From positions 62,001 to 126,000 of the forward strand of contig NZ_JYNS01000001.1 in NCBI RefSeq assembly GCF_000934725.1: a stretch of DNA of 64,000 bases, in the 5' to 3' direction. Positions 17,681 through 26,435 of the stretch are shown here, one piece after another (positions within the stretch are counted from its first letter, which is position 1; every line of letters starts with the position of its first letter). The position numbers and the translations under genes were made by a program. The notes under the pieces were generated by a model that made no database searches, was not told where the DNA came from, and saw only the letters and a program-made list of their open reading frames with translations. The stretch comes from Methyloterricola oryzae (lineage in GTDB: Bacteria; Pseudomonadota; Gammaproteobacteria; Methylococcales; Methylococcaceae).

Positions 17681-19582
17681 TCACAATACAAGTGCGGTTT
17701 GCGTGATCTCGACTGTGTCCTTAGTACTACCCGACACAACCGCCAGCTCGCCAGCACCGTTCTCGAATTCCGGCACCAGTCCTTTGAGCAGATCCAGGAT
17801 TCGGGCCTCGTCGAACGCCGCGATGGCGGCGGCCAGTTCATCCATCCGTCCGAGCAGTTCAACCCGGTCGAGTCGGCGTGACTGCGCGAGGAAGAGTTTG
17901 CTGTGCCCGGTGGGCGCCAACTGTTCCTGGTGATGAAACAGTTCCTCGTACATCTTTTCGCCGGGACGCAGGCCGATGTACTCGATGCGCACATCGATCC
18001 CCGGGCGCTTGCCGCTGAGCCGGATCATCTGTTCGGCCAAGTAGCGTACCTTGACCGGCTCCCCCATGTCGAGCACGAACACTTCCCCGCCCTCCCCCAC
18101 GGCGGCGGCCTGCATGATGAGTTGGCAGGCTTCGGGGATGGTCATGAAGTAACGGGTGATGTCCGGATGGGTCACGGTCACCGGCCCGCCCGCGCGGATC
18201 TGTTCGCGGAACAGCGGCACGACGCTGCCCGCCGAATCCAGCACATTGCCGAAGCGCACCGTAACGAACCGGGTGCGACCCTGCTCGTTGAGGCATTGCG
18301 CCAGCATCTCTGCGGCGCGCTTGCTCGCGCCCATGACATTGGTGGGATTGACGGCTTTGTCGGTGGAAATCAGCACGAATTCGCCGACGCCCGCAGCCAG
18401 GGCGGACTCCGCCAGAGACCGGGTTCCCATGACATTGTTGAGGATGGCGATGCGCGCCTGCTCCTGCAGAAGCGGCACGTGCTTGTAGGCCGCGGCATGG
18501 AAGATCACATCGGGCCGGTGCGCGCCGAGCATGCGCTCAACGGCCTCGCGGTCAGTCACGCTGCCCAGCAGCGGCACCACCTGGCAACGCGGATGGTCGC
18601 GGCGCAGATCCGCCTCGATCTTGTAGAGGTTGTACTCGCTCTGGTCGAAGATGACCAGCCGCTCGACCTGGAACTGGGCGATCTGCCGGCACAGTTGCGA
18701 ACCAATGGAGCCACCTCCGCCGGTAACCAGTACCCGCTTGCCCGCCAGATACTGTCCGACCGCGCCTCGGTCCAGGCGCACCGGGTCCCGACCCAGCAGG
18801 TCTTCGATGGACACATCGCGCAAGGATCGGGTCAGCCCGCCGGCCAAGGAGTCCTGAACCGAGGGCAGAGTCAGGAACGGCACACCCGTACCCTCGCAAA
18901 TCTCCACGATACGGCGCATGTCCTTTTCCGTGGCGGAGGGCAAAGCGATCAGGATGGTCTCGATGTTCTGGCTGCGCACCAGGCGGGGAATCCGCCCGCA
19001 GTCGCCGCGCACGCGCAGCCCGTGGATCTCGCGGCCCTTCTTGCGGACATCGTCGTCGACAAACGCCACGGGCAAAAAGCCCGAGTCGCGCTCGCGCATG
19101 AGTTCACGCACCAGCATTTCCCCGGCGCAGCCGGCGCCCACGATCAGGGCTCGTTTGCCATGCTCCTGTAAGGCGCCTCTGTCCTTGGACATGCGATAGA
19201 GGATGCGCGGACCGCACAACAGCATAACCAGCAGGACGGCGTAAAGCGGCAGCACCGAGCGCGGCACGCCGAACAACCGGTTGTACAGGAACGCCATGAG
19301 GGCTATGCCCACCACGCCCAGGCTCACGGACTTGCCGATGCGCACCAGGTCCGGAATGGAAGCGAAGCGCCAGACCCCGCGATACAGGCCGAACACGTGG
19401 AAAAGCAGGGCCTGCAACAGGATGACCGGGGTCAGCCAGTAGAGACCCACAGTCCAATAGGGATCGGGCACGGCCGACAGGTTGAAGCGCAGCCAGTAGG
19501 CACCCAACCAGGCCAGGGCCACCATGAATAGATCATGGGTCAGGATGACCGAGCGGGAACGCAGTTTGACGAACAGGTCCAC
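17681..19582 (-). CDS. Membrane-bound UDP-sugar 4,6-dehydratase (CapD/WbpM/PglF family)
   Basis: The protein has 633 residues. GTG 19582 is chosen because GAGG lies six bases before it and it falls 14 bp after the upstream stop; the longer frame to 19624 would overlap the previous gene. Residues 10-130 contain four membrane helices, followed by a CoA-binding-like Rossmann fold ('ALIVGAGCAGEMLVREL'). The C-terminal catalytic SDR domain has 'VLVTGGGGSIGSQL' and 'STDKAVNPTNVMGASKR', where Met replaces the usual SDR Tyr, as is normal in this family. The enzyme makes UDP-4-keto-6-deoxy-HexNAc for O-antigen, capsule or glycan synthesis in the inner membrane. It pairs with the glycosyl-1-phosphate transferase upstream. 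Confidence 0.92.
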   Translation of the reverse strand: MDLFVKLRSRSVILTHDLFMVALAWLGAYWLRFNLSAVPDPYWTVGLYWLTPVILLQALLFHVFGLYRGVWRFASIPDLVRIGKSVSLGVVGIALMAFLYNRLFGVPRSVLPLYAVLLVMLLCGPRILYRMSKDRGALQEHGKRALIVGAGCAGEMLVRELMRERDSGFLPVAFVDDDVRKKGREIHGLRVRGDCGRIPRLVRSQNIETILIALPSATEKDMRRIVEICEGTGVPFLTLPSVQDSLAGGLTRSLRDVSIEDLLGRDPVRLDRGAVGQYLAGKRVLVTGGGGSIGSQLCRQIAQFQVERLVIFDQSEYNLYKIEADLRRDHPRCQVVPLLGSVTDREAVERMLGAHRPDVIFHAAAYKHVPLLQEQARIAILNNVMGTRSLAESALAAGVGEFVLISTDKAVNPTNVMGASKRAAEMLAQCLNEQGRTRFVTVRFGNVLDSAGSVVPLFREQIRAGGPVTVTHPDITRYFMTIPEACQLIMQAAAVGEGGEVFVLDMGEPVKVRYLAEQMIRLSGKRPGIDVRIEYIGLRPGEKMYEELFHHQEQLAPTGHSKLFLAQSRRLDRVELLGRMDELAAAIAAFDEARILDLLKGLVPEFENGAGELAVVSGSTKDTVEITQTALVL

Positions 19583-19596
19583 GAATCGCCTCGTGC

Positions 19597-20613
19597 TCAG
19601 CTGGCGCGTCCGGCGCCCAAGCACGCCGCCAGAATCAGTAAGGGGAGGTACGCCAGCAGCAGCACGCCCAGCTCCAGTTCCGGCCTAGCCGCGGCCAGCG
19701 CGGCCAGGGGCAGCAGCCACACCCCATTGATGAGGAGTACCCGGAGAGTCACGGGCTTATGCCCTCCCAGCACGCGGCTGGCCTTCTGATAAGCATGACT
19801 GCGGTGCGCTTCGTACCAGCGCTGGCCCGAAATCATTCTGATCGCCAAGGTAAAACTGGCATCCACCACGAAGACCCCCGTCAGAATCAACCATACCACC
19901 AGGCTGAGGCCACCGCCGGCTCCACCCGCCAAGGCGAACACCCCCAGCATGAAGCCGAGGAAGCCGCTGCCCACATCGCCCATGAAAATCCGCGCGGGAG
20001 GCCAGTTCCAGAGCAGAAAGCCGCTTGCGGCCATGGCCAGCAAAGCATAGGCCAGCCAGAGTCGGGTGTCAGGCTGGAACCAGAGTGAGAGTCCCGCGGC
20101 GCTCGCCGCGACGCTGAGTGCCTCGCCTGCCGCGATGCCATCGATGCCATCCATGAAGTTGAACAGATTCAGCATCCAGGCGATGAATACGACCGCAAGG
20201 ACCGGCCCGGCCCAGCCGAGCGCCACAGTCTGACCGTTCACCCACAGGACGGCCATGCCCCCCATGCCGTAAACCGCCAGGACTGCCGCCAGCACGTGGG
20301 CCAGCATCCGCCAACGCGCCGGCACATGACCGTGATCGTCCCAAAAGCCGACGGCGGCCACCATCAGCCCGCCGGTAAGGAACGCCAGGGACTGTCCAGA
20401 CAGCCAGCCCGCCGCCGAGGAAACCAACAAGCCCAACGCAAAGGCCAGTACGATGGCCAAACCGCCGCCCCGCGGTGTCGGCGCTTGGTGCGAACTGCGG
20501 TCGTTGGGCACGTCCAGCAAGCGTCCCTGCGCATAGCGACGAACCCGCCCGGTGATCAGGAAGGACAACGCAAATACTGCGGCGAGCAAGGCTCCGGCGT
20601 TCCAGAAGTGCAT
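19597..20613 (-). CDS. Polyprenyl-phosphate glycosyl-1-phosphate transferase (WbpL/WecA/MraY family)
   Basis: The protein has 338 residues from ATG 20613. A TTG at 20634 in frame would add seven residues; neither has a strong ribosome binding site. It is an integral membrane protein with about ten helices. Family motifs are 'DVPNDRSSHQAPTPRGGGLA', 'WDDHGHVPARWRMLAH', 'NLFNFMDGIDGIAAGEA', 'MGDVGSGFLGFMLG' and 'EAHRSHAYQKA'. The enzyme links a HexNAc-type sugar phosphate to undecaprenyl phosphate on the cytoplasmic side. Next to the dehydratase, it probably starts synthesis of an O-antigen or exopolysaccharide carrying a deoxy-amino sugar. Confidence 0.92.
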   Translation of the reverse strand: MHFWNAGALLAAVFALSFLITGRVRRYAQGRLLDVPNDRSSHQAPTPRGGGLAIVLAFALGLLVSSAAGWLSGQSLAFLTGGLMVAAVGFWDDHGHVPARWRMLAHVLAAVLAVYGMGGMAVLWVNGQTVALGWAGPVLAVVFIAWMLNLFNFMDGIDGIAAGEALSVAASAAGLSLWFQPDTRLWLAYALLAMAASGFLLWNWPPARIFMGDVGSGFLGFMLGVFALAGGAGGGLSLVVWLILTGVFVVDASFTLAIRMISGQRWYEAHRSHAYQKASRVLGGHKPVTLRVLLINGVWLLPLAALAAARPELELGVLLLAYLPLLILAACLGAGRAS

Positions 20614-20650
20614 CAAGGTTATTGGCAAGGGCAAAGCGGCATTATCCCAT

Positions 20651-21874
20651 TCAAGGGATCATTCGGTAAAAGGCGCCGGATTGAGGGAACTTGAGGCGCA
20701 CATCGTTGAAACCGGGATGTATCGGGTAAAGCTCTACCGGGCGGTAAGGGCCGATGGCCGAGTTGGCACCCTGCAGTGGCAGGTTCTTCCACTCCGGGCT
20801 GAAAACTGCCAGGTCGGCGTGCCCCTCCGTCGACTGCACCACACGCGGCGCAAACGGGCGCGCCAGGGGTTCGCCCACGAAGACGCCTTCCCCGGGCCAG
20901 GCCACGCTCTTCCAGTAGGCTTCCAGCAAGGTGGCGCCTTCGGCATAGCGCGCCATGACGACGCCGGGATGCGGAAACTTGGCTAGGTGATTGCACGGCT
21001 CCACCGCGGTGCCGTAGCTCCCGGTCGCGCCGGCCTCCAGCCAGCGCAAGACGCTCATCTGCTTGCTGCTGGTGAGCGCCCCGCCCGTGGATGTGAGGTG
21101 GTCCGCAATCGCTCCCGGCAGGAACTGGAGGCTGGACAGCCCCGGCACGCTGACCGCCCCGGTGAAATAGAACATCACGTCCCGCTTGCTGCGGATGGCA
21201 TCGGCGTCAACCCGCTCCAACTTGATGGCATCGCCGAGTACGCGAACGATCTCGTCGAAGTACACCGAACGCACGCTCCGGTTCTTGTCCTTGGTATTGA
21301 CCAGGTAACCAGTCCCCCTGGGGTAGGTGAAATCGGCAGAGATACCCCGGTCGATCAGGGCCTTGACGTCCTGGTAGGTCTGCCCCGCCAGCATCATCGA
21401 GGGCCGCATGGCGAGATCCTGGTGGGGCGCGCGGCTGGGCGAGTTGAAATAGGGGCTCGCCTTGGTGGTACCGCACTTGCTGCGGGAGCAGTAGGCCGGG
21501 TCGAAACCAAAGGTAAAGGCCGCCGTGATGGACATGCAATCGACACGGTAAGGCGTAGTCCAGGCCAGGGCGTAGGCCTGCACGTGAGAGGGCGTCAGCC
21601 GGTCCACCTCGCTTTTGAGGCGTTGAAAATCGCCCCGCGAGAGCACCTCGTCCTTGTACGGAAAGCGCACACGGACCAGATTTTCCGAAGGGATACCGCG
21701 CCGCTGGGCATAATACTCGCCCGACTTGACGCTGATAGGGTCGTCTTCGTTGATCACCACGGCCAGATCGCGCGGCTCCAGGCCCGTTCTGCCCAGTTCA
21801 AAAGCAGGTACCGCCAGGGCGCTCCCTGCCCATGCCAGGACGAAGACCAACAGCAACGGCAATCGCCCGATCAT
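20651..21874 (-). CDS. TIGR03790 family secreted protein of unknown function
   Basis: The 407-residue protein begins with signal peptide MIGRLPLLLVFVLAWAGSAL-AVPAF. Family features include 'RTGLEPRDLAVVINEDDPIS', 'YYAQRRGIPSENLVRVRFP' and 'ALAWTTPYRVDCMSITAAF', plus the conserved 'GATGSYGTAVEPCNHLAKFPHPGVVMARYAEGATLLEAYWKSV' region, taken here as positions about 290-335. TIGR03790 proteins are exported and of unknown biochemistry. The gene overlaps the stop of guanine deaminase by four bases (ATGA), so the two are translationally coupled, an odd pairing. It precedes the glycosyltransferase pair. Confidence 0.85.
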   Translation of the reverse strand: MIGRLPLLLVFVLAWAGSALAVPAFELGRTGLEPRDLAVVINEDDPISVKSGEYYAQRRGIPSENLVRVRFPYKDEVLSRGDFQRLKSEVDRLTPSHVQAYALAWTTPYRVDCMSITAAFTFGFDPAYCSRSKCGTTKASPYFNSPSRAPHQDLAMRPSMMLAGQTYQDVKALIDRGISADFTYPRGTGYLVNTKDKNRSVRSVYFDEIVRVLGDAIKLERVDADAIRSKRDVMFYFTGAVSVPGLSSLQFLPGAIADHLTSTGGALTSSKQMSVLRWLEAGATGSYGTAVEPCNHLAKFPHPGVVMARYAEGATLLEAYWKSVAWPGEGVFVGEPLARPFAPRVVQSTEGHADLAVFSPEWKNLPLQGANSAIGPYRPVELYPIHPGFNDVRLKFPQSGAFYRMIP

Positions 21875-23160
21875 GCACTCACCTCTCTTCCGCCGGCATA
21901 GACGGCTTTCATGTGGCAGGGCCCGGCCAGATGGATCAGGCAGAACAACTGATCCTCCAGGGAATCGCAGCGCCGCAAACGTTCCGCGAGATAGGCGTCT
22001 CCCTCCGTCGCCAGCACGATGAAATCACCGCTCTTTCCGGGCGCAAAATTGCCTGTCTGCGCGGCCAGTCCCAGGGCCTCGGCTCCGCCCAAGGTGCCCA
22101 GATAAAGCAGTTCCGCAACCCCGAGCGTGTGTCCCTGCAACTGCTGCACCTTGTAGCACTCCGACAGCTCGTTCCATACCGAAAAATGCGTTCCGGCCCC
22201 GACATCGGTTCCAACCGCCACGCGCAGCCCATGCCGCTGATGCGCTCGCAGCGGGAACAGGCCACTGCCCAGGAACAGGTTGCTGCCCGGGCAATGACAG
22301 ACTGCGCAGCGCGCTTCGGCCATGTGCGTCAGCTCGGGAGCGCCGGAATGAATGCTGTGCGCCAGGATGGTACGTTCCCCCAGCAGACCGAAGCGTGCGT
22401 ACACGTCCAGGTAATGCCGCGCCCACGGAAACGTGCGCCCCACAGCCTCGATCTCGCCGGGGCTCTCGTTGATATGGGTGTGCAAATAGACCTGCGGAAA
22501 CTCCTTGAGCAGGGCGCCGCAGGTTTCCAGCATGGCTTCGCTGCAGGAAAGGGCAAAGCGGGGTGTCACCGCATAGTGCAAAAGCGGCTGCGCGGCATAC
22601 TCCTCGATCAGTTGCTTGCACTGGGCGTAAGCCTGTTCCGGCGTCTGCAGCAAGTCCTCAGGCGCCCCGTGATCCATGAGCGTGGCGCCCGCGATCAAAC
22701 GCAACCCGCCGACTGCGGCGGCCTCGAACAGCGCTGCGTTGGCGGGCAGGAACTGGGACCCGAAAACGGCCGCCGTGGTCGTACCCGAGCGCAACAGGCG
22801 GCGCACGAAGCGTGACGCCAGTGGCGCCGCGGCGCCAGGGTCGGCAAGCGCCTTCTCCGCGGGAAAGATCGACCGGTTCAACCAGTCCAGCAGGCCCGTT
22901 CCGGCAGCGGCAGTCGCGTAGAACTGGGGAAAGTGGACATGCCCATCCACCAGCCCCGGCAGCAGCCAGGCAGCGCCGTGGTCCACCCGGTTCGCCAAAG
23001 GGGCCGCCTTGAGGATGGCCTCGCGTGCGCCTGCCAGGACGATGACGCCATTCGCGTCCAGCAGCAAAGCCCCATCCTCGATCACTTCCAGGGCGTCGTG
23101 AACCCGATTCGGATCGCCCTGCAGGTGCGCCAAGCGGCCGAGATGGGCAGTCTGCAGCAA
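21871..23160 (-). CDS. guaD: Guanine deaminase
   Basis: The protein has 429 residues. It uses a TTG start at 23160, directly after the upstream stop (TAG TTG), with GGAG six bases before. It is an amidohydrolase with metal motif 'VDGHVHFPQFYA', then 'HTHINESPGEIEAV', 'LAHSIHS' and 'VAVGTDVGAGTHFS' (the last Asp ligand). The 'HFPQ' and 'LDWLNRSIFPAE' blocks are specific to guanine deaminases, which convert guanine to xanthine in purine salvage or catabolism. It forms a tight operon with the HAD phosphatase upstream and TIGR03790 downstream. Purine salvage also appears elsewhere in the window (guaBA), but the two sites are not linked. Confidence 0.93.
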   Translation of the reverse strand: MLQTAHLGRLAHLQGDPNRVHDALEVIEDGALLLDANGVIVLAGAREAILKAAPLANRVDHGAAWLLPGLVDGHVHFPQFYATAAAGTGLLDWLNRSIFPAEKALADPGAAAPLASRFVRRLLRSGTTTAAVFGSQFLPANAALFEAAAVGGLRLIAGATLMDHGAPEDLLQTPEQAYAQCKQLIEEYAAQPLLHYAVTPRFALSCSEAMLETCGALLKEFPQVYLHTHINESPGEIEAVGRTFPWARHYLDVYARFGLLGERTILAHSIHSGAPELTHMAEARCAVCHCPGSNLFLGSGLFPLRAHQRHGLRVAVGTDVGAGTHFSVWNELSECYKVQQLQGHTLGVAELLYLGTLGGAEALGLAAQTGNFAPGKSGDFIVLATEGDAYLAERLRRCDSLEDQLFCLIHLAGPCHMKAVYAGGREVSA

Positions 23161-23940
23161 CTAGTTCTCCAGGCCGAACAAGGGAAGCAGGTGCCGCACG
23201 GAATCGATGATCATGTCCGGCTCCACCCGCGAGGCCTCCACCTGCGCACGTCGAAATTTGCCGGTGCGCACGAGGATGCCAAACAGGCCAGCCATCTGGC
23301 CGCCGCCCACATCCGAATCCACATCATCACCCACCACGGCGACGCGCGCGGCAGGCAGTCCCATATCGCCGAGCGCGAGCCGAAAGAAATCGGCGGATGG
23401 CTTGCCCACCACGGTGGCCCCCACACCGCTGCAGTACTCCAGCGCGGTAACCAATCCGCCGATGTCCAGGGTCAGGCCGGCACTGGTCTGCCAGTAGCGG
23501 TTCTTGTGGATGGCGATGAGCCGCGTGCCATTCATGAGCCGATTGAAGATGCGGTTCAGCAACTCATGGGACCAGGAATCCCCAATGTCACCCAATACGA
23601 TGTAATCCGCCTTTTCCAGTTCGACCTCACGCAGGCCTTGGAACTCGGAACGCACATCCTCGGCGACCAGCAGGAAGCAGGCGGCATTGGGAATGCCGCG
23701 CAACAGTGACGCGGCAGCCCTGGGCGCGCTGAAGATTTCCGACGCCGCGATCTCGAAACCCAGGCCCTGCAGCTTGGACACCAGAATGTCTCGGGACACG
23801 GTGCTGGTGTTGGTAATGAAGCGGCAACGCAGTCGGGACGACTTGACGCGGGCCACCGCCTCAACGGCACCCTCGATGGCGGAATCTCCCACGAACAGCA
23901 CGCCGTCCAGATCCATCAGGATGCCCTGGAGATTGGTCAA
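23161..23940 (-). CDS. HAD-IIA family phosphatase (NagD/LHPP-like)
   Basis: The protein has 259 residues. TTG 23940 is preferred because GAGGA precedes it at about five bases and it yields the family-typical start 'MTNLQGILMDLDGVLFVGD'; TTG 23967 has no binding site. HAD motifs are D10-x-D12 ('MDLDGVL'), motif II 'FITNTSTVSR', Lys in 'VVGKPSADFF' and 'VVGDDVDSDVGGGQMAGL'. The insertion between motifs is of C2 cap type, as in NagD and LHPP-like phosphatases, so it probably acts on sugar phosphates, nucleotides or phospholysine. Its stop is adjacent to the guaD start. Confidence 0.88.
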   Translation of the reverse strand: MTNLQGILMDLDGVLFVGDSAIEGAVEAVARVKSSRLRCRFITNTSTVSRDILVSKLQGLGFEIAASEIFSAPRAAASLLRGIPNAACFLLVAEDVRSEFQGLREVELEKADYIVLGDIGDSWSHELLNRIFNRLMNGTRLIAIHKNRYWQTSAGLTLDIGGLVTALEYCSGVGATVVGKPSADFFRLALGDMGLPAARVAVVGDDVDSDVGGGQMAGLFGILVRTGKFRRAQVEASRVEPDMIIDSVRHLLPLFGLEN

Positions 23941-24032
23941 GCGTTCCTCTGGGGAAGAGCGTTTCAATTCAAGCTGACATCAGAATTGCGGACGGCGACA
24001 TCATAGCACACCGCCTAGTGGCGGACGGCCAG

Positions 24033-24689
24033 TCACCACAGGCTCCCGGACTGGGCCAGGGCATTCATTGAAATCAATCCCTTGGACTGATAGTAAGCCA
24101 GTTTCAAGAATTCGGAGAACAAGCTCGTGCGGCGGTCGCGTAAAGGCCAATCCGCCGGGTTGGGTGACGACGCATCGCCAGCCACCCGCACAGGGACTTC
24201 CGGCATGACGGTCCTGTAAGCCAGGCGTGAGCGCTGCCGATGAAACCACTCCGTCACCACGATGACCGTCCCGTCCGGCCCGCCGCGCTGCCGCCACCAA
24301 TCCAGCACCAGCTGCGCCTGATCATGTGTCCCGCGCCGGTCCTGTTCCAGGAGGATCACACGATCTTCCGGCACCCCCCAGGAAAGCAGTTGCGCGCGGG
24401 TCTTGGCCGCGAATGATGTTCCCGGCAAGCAGACGCCCTCCGCCGCCAAATCTTGCGGGCGCTCCGGCGGCGGTCCCACGCTGAGAAGAAGCGCGCCGTC
24501 AAAGTGCTGCGCCAGATCAAATGCCTGCCGTGTGACCGAGTCACTGGCCCAGGCATCCAGCACGATGAGGGAGGCATTCGTCGGGAGTGCGTCCGGCCGT
24601 TGATCCAGGGCGGCCCGCCACAACAGGCTGGCATCCAGAATGAGGGCAAGCAGCAGGAAACCGGCCGCAACCCGGACGATTCGCATCAT
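24033..24689 (-). CDS. DUF218 (YdcF/SanA/ElyC-like) membrane-anchored protein
   Basis: The protein has 218 residues. The ATG at 24689 overlaps the TGA of the upstream gene. One N-terminal membrane helix (residues 5-22) is followed by a DUF218-type domain: 'ASLIVLDAWASDSVTRQAFD', 'GTSFAAKTRAQLLSWGVPED', 'GTHDQAQLVLDWW' and 'VIVVTEWFHRQRSRLAYR'. Proteins of this superfamily act at the envelope (peptidoglycan or lipid carrier metabolism), although the reactions are unsettled. It is the last gene of a three-gene set with a metallophosphoesterase and a related anchored protein. Confidence 0.8.
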   Translation of the reverse strand: MMRIVRVAAGFLLLALILDASLLWRAALDQRPDALPTNASLIVLDAWASDSVTRQAFDLAQHFDGALLLSVGPPPERPQDLAAEGVCLPGTSFAAKTRAQLLSWGVPEDRVILLEQDRRGTHDQAQLVLDWWRQRGGPDGTVIVVTEWFHRQRSRLAYRTVMPEVPVRVAGDASSPNPADWPLRDRRTSLFSEFLKLAYYQSKGLISMNALAQSGSLW

Positions 24690-25366
24690 GGCCAGGCGGC
24701 CCCCAGCAGATTTAGATAAGCGGCAGCCACCGACTCCAGGCCGGAGTGACTGCGCCACCAACTCTCCCGGCTGGAATGGTGCGATCTGGCGTCAAAGGCG
24801 TATGCCGGAATACCGAAGTAGCGCCGTGCCATCAGCGCAAAGCCACGCTGTTCCAGTGGCAACGACGCAAAGGTGATCGACGCCGCGCGCTCCTCGGCAA
24901 CAGCCCGTGCCAGTGTGGCAAAAGGTTCATCGCTGGCGTAAGGCGCGTCGATCCGTACCAGCCGGTAGCGCTCGGCGCCGATCCCCATAGGTTCCAGCTT
25001 GAGCCGGAAGAATTCGGTGGGCGCCATCCCCTGGCTGAGCGGCGAGCATTCCACGAATTTCTCCCGCTCCGCGGTCGGCATGGAGTAATAGATCATGAGC
25101 CGCCGATAACCGGCGTCCCTAACCCTGCCAAGGATGTCGATTTCGTCCGACAACAGCGGCACCTGATGGGTAGATAGGCGCAACAGAAACCACTCTCGCT
25201 GCGCCGGGGCCGGCAGGCGTTCCGAGATGGTCAAGTAGTCGTATAAGGCCGCCATTCCGCCCATGCGGAAGATCAGATCCGTCGCCAAGACCGCCAGCGC
25301 GAGCAAGAGCGCAAAGACGCGCAAGCGTCGCACACCGGAGGCTGTTGCGGTCCTGTTCGAGGGCAT
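24686..25366 (-). CDS. Membrane-anchored protein, possibly DUF218-related
   Basis: The protein has 226 residues from ATG 25366, 24 bp after the upstream phosphoesterase stop (25393); the binding site is weak. One membrane helix (residues 13-35, 'RVFALLLALAVLATDLIF') precedes an extracytoplasmic domain. Its order, 'RDAGYRRLMIYYSMPTAE', 'FFRLKLEPMGI', 'LPLEQRGFALMARRYFGIP' and 'WRSHSGLESVAAAYLNLLG', resembles a divergent DUF218 fold ('..HSRRAF....ALRR.G' and a C-terminal helix). It may therefore be a paralogue of the next gene. The function is not known; the relationship is inference. Confidence 0.65.
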   Translation of the reverse strand: MPSNRTATASGVRRLRVFALLLALAVLATDLIFRMGGMAALYDYLTISERLPAPAQREWFLLRLSTHQVPLLSDEIDILGRVRDAGYRRLMIYYSMPTAEREKFVECSPLSQGMAPTEFFRLKLEPMGIGAERYRLVRIDAPYASDEPFATLARAVAEERAASITFASLPLEQRGFALMARRYFGIPAYAFDARSHHSSRESWWRSHSGLESVAAAYLNLLGAAWP

Positions 25367-25392
25367 CCGGCTGAATAGCGGAATCGAAACGC

Positions 25393-26370
25393 TCAACCCC
25401 TGCGGAGGGTATGCAGCGTGATCTCCGGCGGGCAGTTGAGGCGGATATCGACGATACAGACCCCGCTGCCCGCCGAGGTATAACCCTGCAGCCCCTTGTA
25501 ACGCCAGGGCCCGTTGCACATGGCGCGCGGGGCGCCGGCGTTGAGTATCAGCGGGATGCCGCCAGGCATGCAGATCTGGCCGCCGTGGGTGTGTCCACAC
25601 AGCATCACGTCGAAGCAGGCATAAGCCGCATGCCGGTACATTTCCGGCGAATGGGACAACAGGATGGAGACCGCGTCGCGCGGTATGCTGTCGGTCGCCT
25701 TCTCCAGATTGTCCGCCCGGTAATAATGCGGATCGTCGATACCCGCCAGGTAAATGACCGCGTCGCCCCGCCGTATGCTCGCCACCTCGTTGAGCAACAT
25801 GGTCACGCCCATGTCCTCCAGGCCAGGCGCCATGCGGATGGTATCGTGGTTGCCAAGAATGCCGTACACCGGGCCATGCAGATGCGCCATGACCCTGGCC
25901 ATTCCGTCCAACGCCGCCTCAAACGGTCCAAAGGTCTTGACCCGGAAATCGCCGGTCAGCACGCAGATGTCGTAGTGGTCGACCTTGGCAATGGCCTCGA
26001 TCAGCGCATCGGGCAGATCACTGGCGCCGTCCAGATGCAGGTCGGTCACGTGCAAGAGGGTAAAGCCATCGAACTCCCGTGGGAGATGCGGCACCAGCAG
26101 TTCGTTGCGGCGTACCTCGATGGCGCGCGCATTGCGCCGGCCGCGCCCGTGCAGGAACATCAGCCGCAGCGCCAAGCGCATCAGGCCGTGCACCGAATAC
26201 CAATTCTCGATATGGAAGAAGGTGCGTCCCTGGCCGAAGATCCGCGCCTCGAATTCTTCCTCGATACCCAGGCGCTGATCCAGATGGCAACGCCCAACGC
26301 GGGCCACCAGCCGCCGATAGCCCTCTGGATCGAGGGGAGGACAGCGGTAACGCTCCAAGGTTTTGTTCAT
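25393..26370 (-). CDS. Metallophosphoesterase (YkuE/LpxG-like)
   Basis: The 325-residue protein has the calcineurin-like core 'LLHVTDLHLDG', 'CVLTGDFRVKTFG', 'GILGNHDTIRMAPGLE', 'ILLSHSPEMYRHA' and 'LCGHTHGGQICMPGGIPL', carrying the full set of metal ligands (DxH, GD, GNHD, H, GHTH). It resembles YkuE and UDP-diacylglucosamine pyrophosphatase-like enzymes that act at the membrane. No clear signal peptide is present; residues near 85-100 are moderately hydrophobic. It starts a likely operon with two anchored proteins downstream, suggesting a cell-envelope phosphoester substrate. Confidence 0.9.
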   Translation of the reverse strand: MNKTLERYRCPPLDPEGYRRLVARVGRCHLDQRLGIEEEFEARIFGQGRTFFHIENWYSVHGLMRLALRLMFLHGRGRRNARAIEVRRNELLVPHLPREFDGFTLLHVTDLHLDGASDLPDALIEAIAKVDHYDICVLTGDFRVKTFGPFEAALDGMARVMAHLHGPVYGILGNHDTIRMAPGLEDMGVTMLLNEVASIRRGDAVIYLAGIDDPHYYRADNLEKATDSIPRDAVSILLSHSPEMYRHAAYACFDVMLCGHTHGGQICMPGGIPLILNAGAPRAMCNGPWRYKGLQGYTSAGSGVCIVDIRLNCPPEITLHTLRRG

Positions 26371-26435
26371 GACGGCGCCTCTCAGCTTGCAGCCCCGAGT
26401 CTAGCGCCAGACGGTCTGCCAAGATAGGACGGGAA

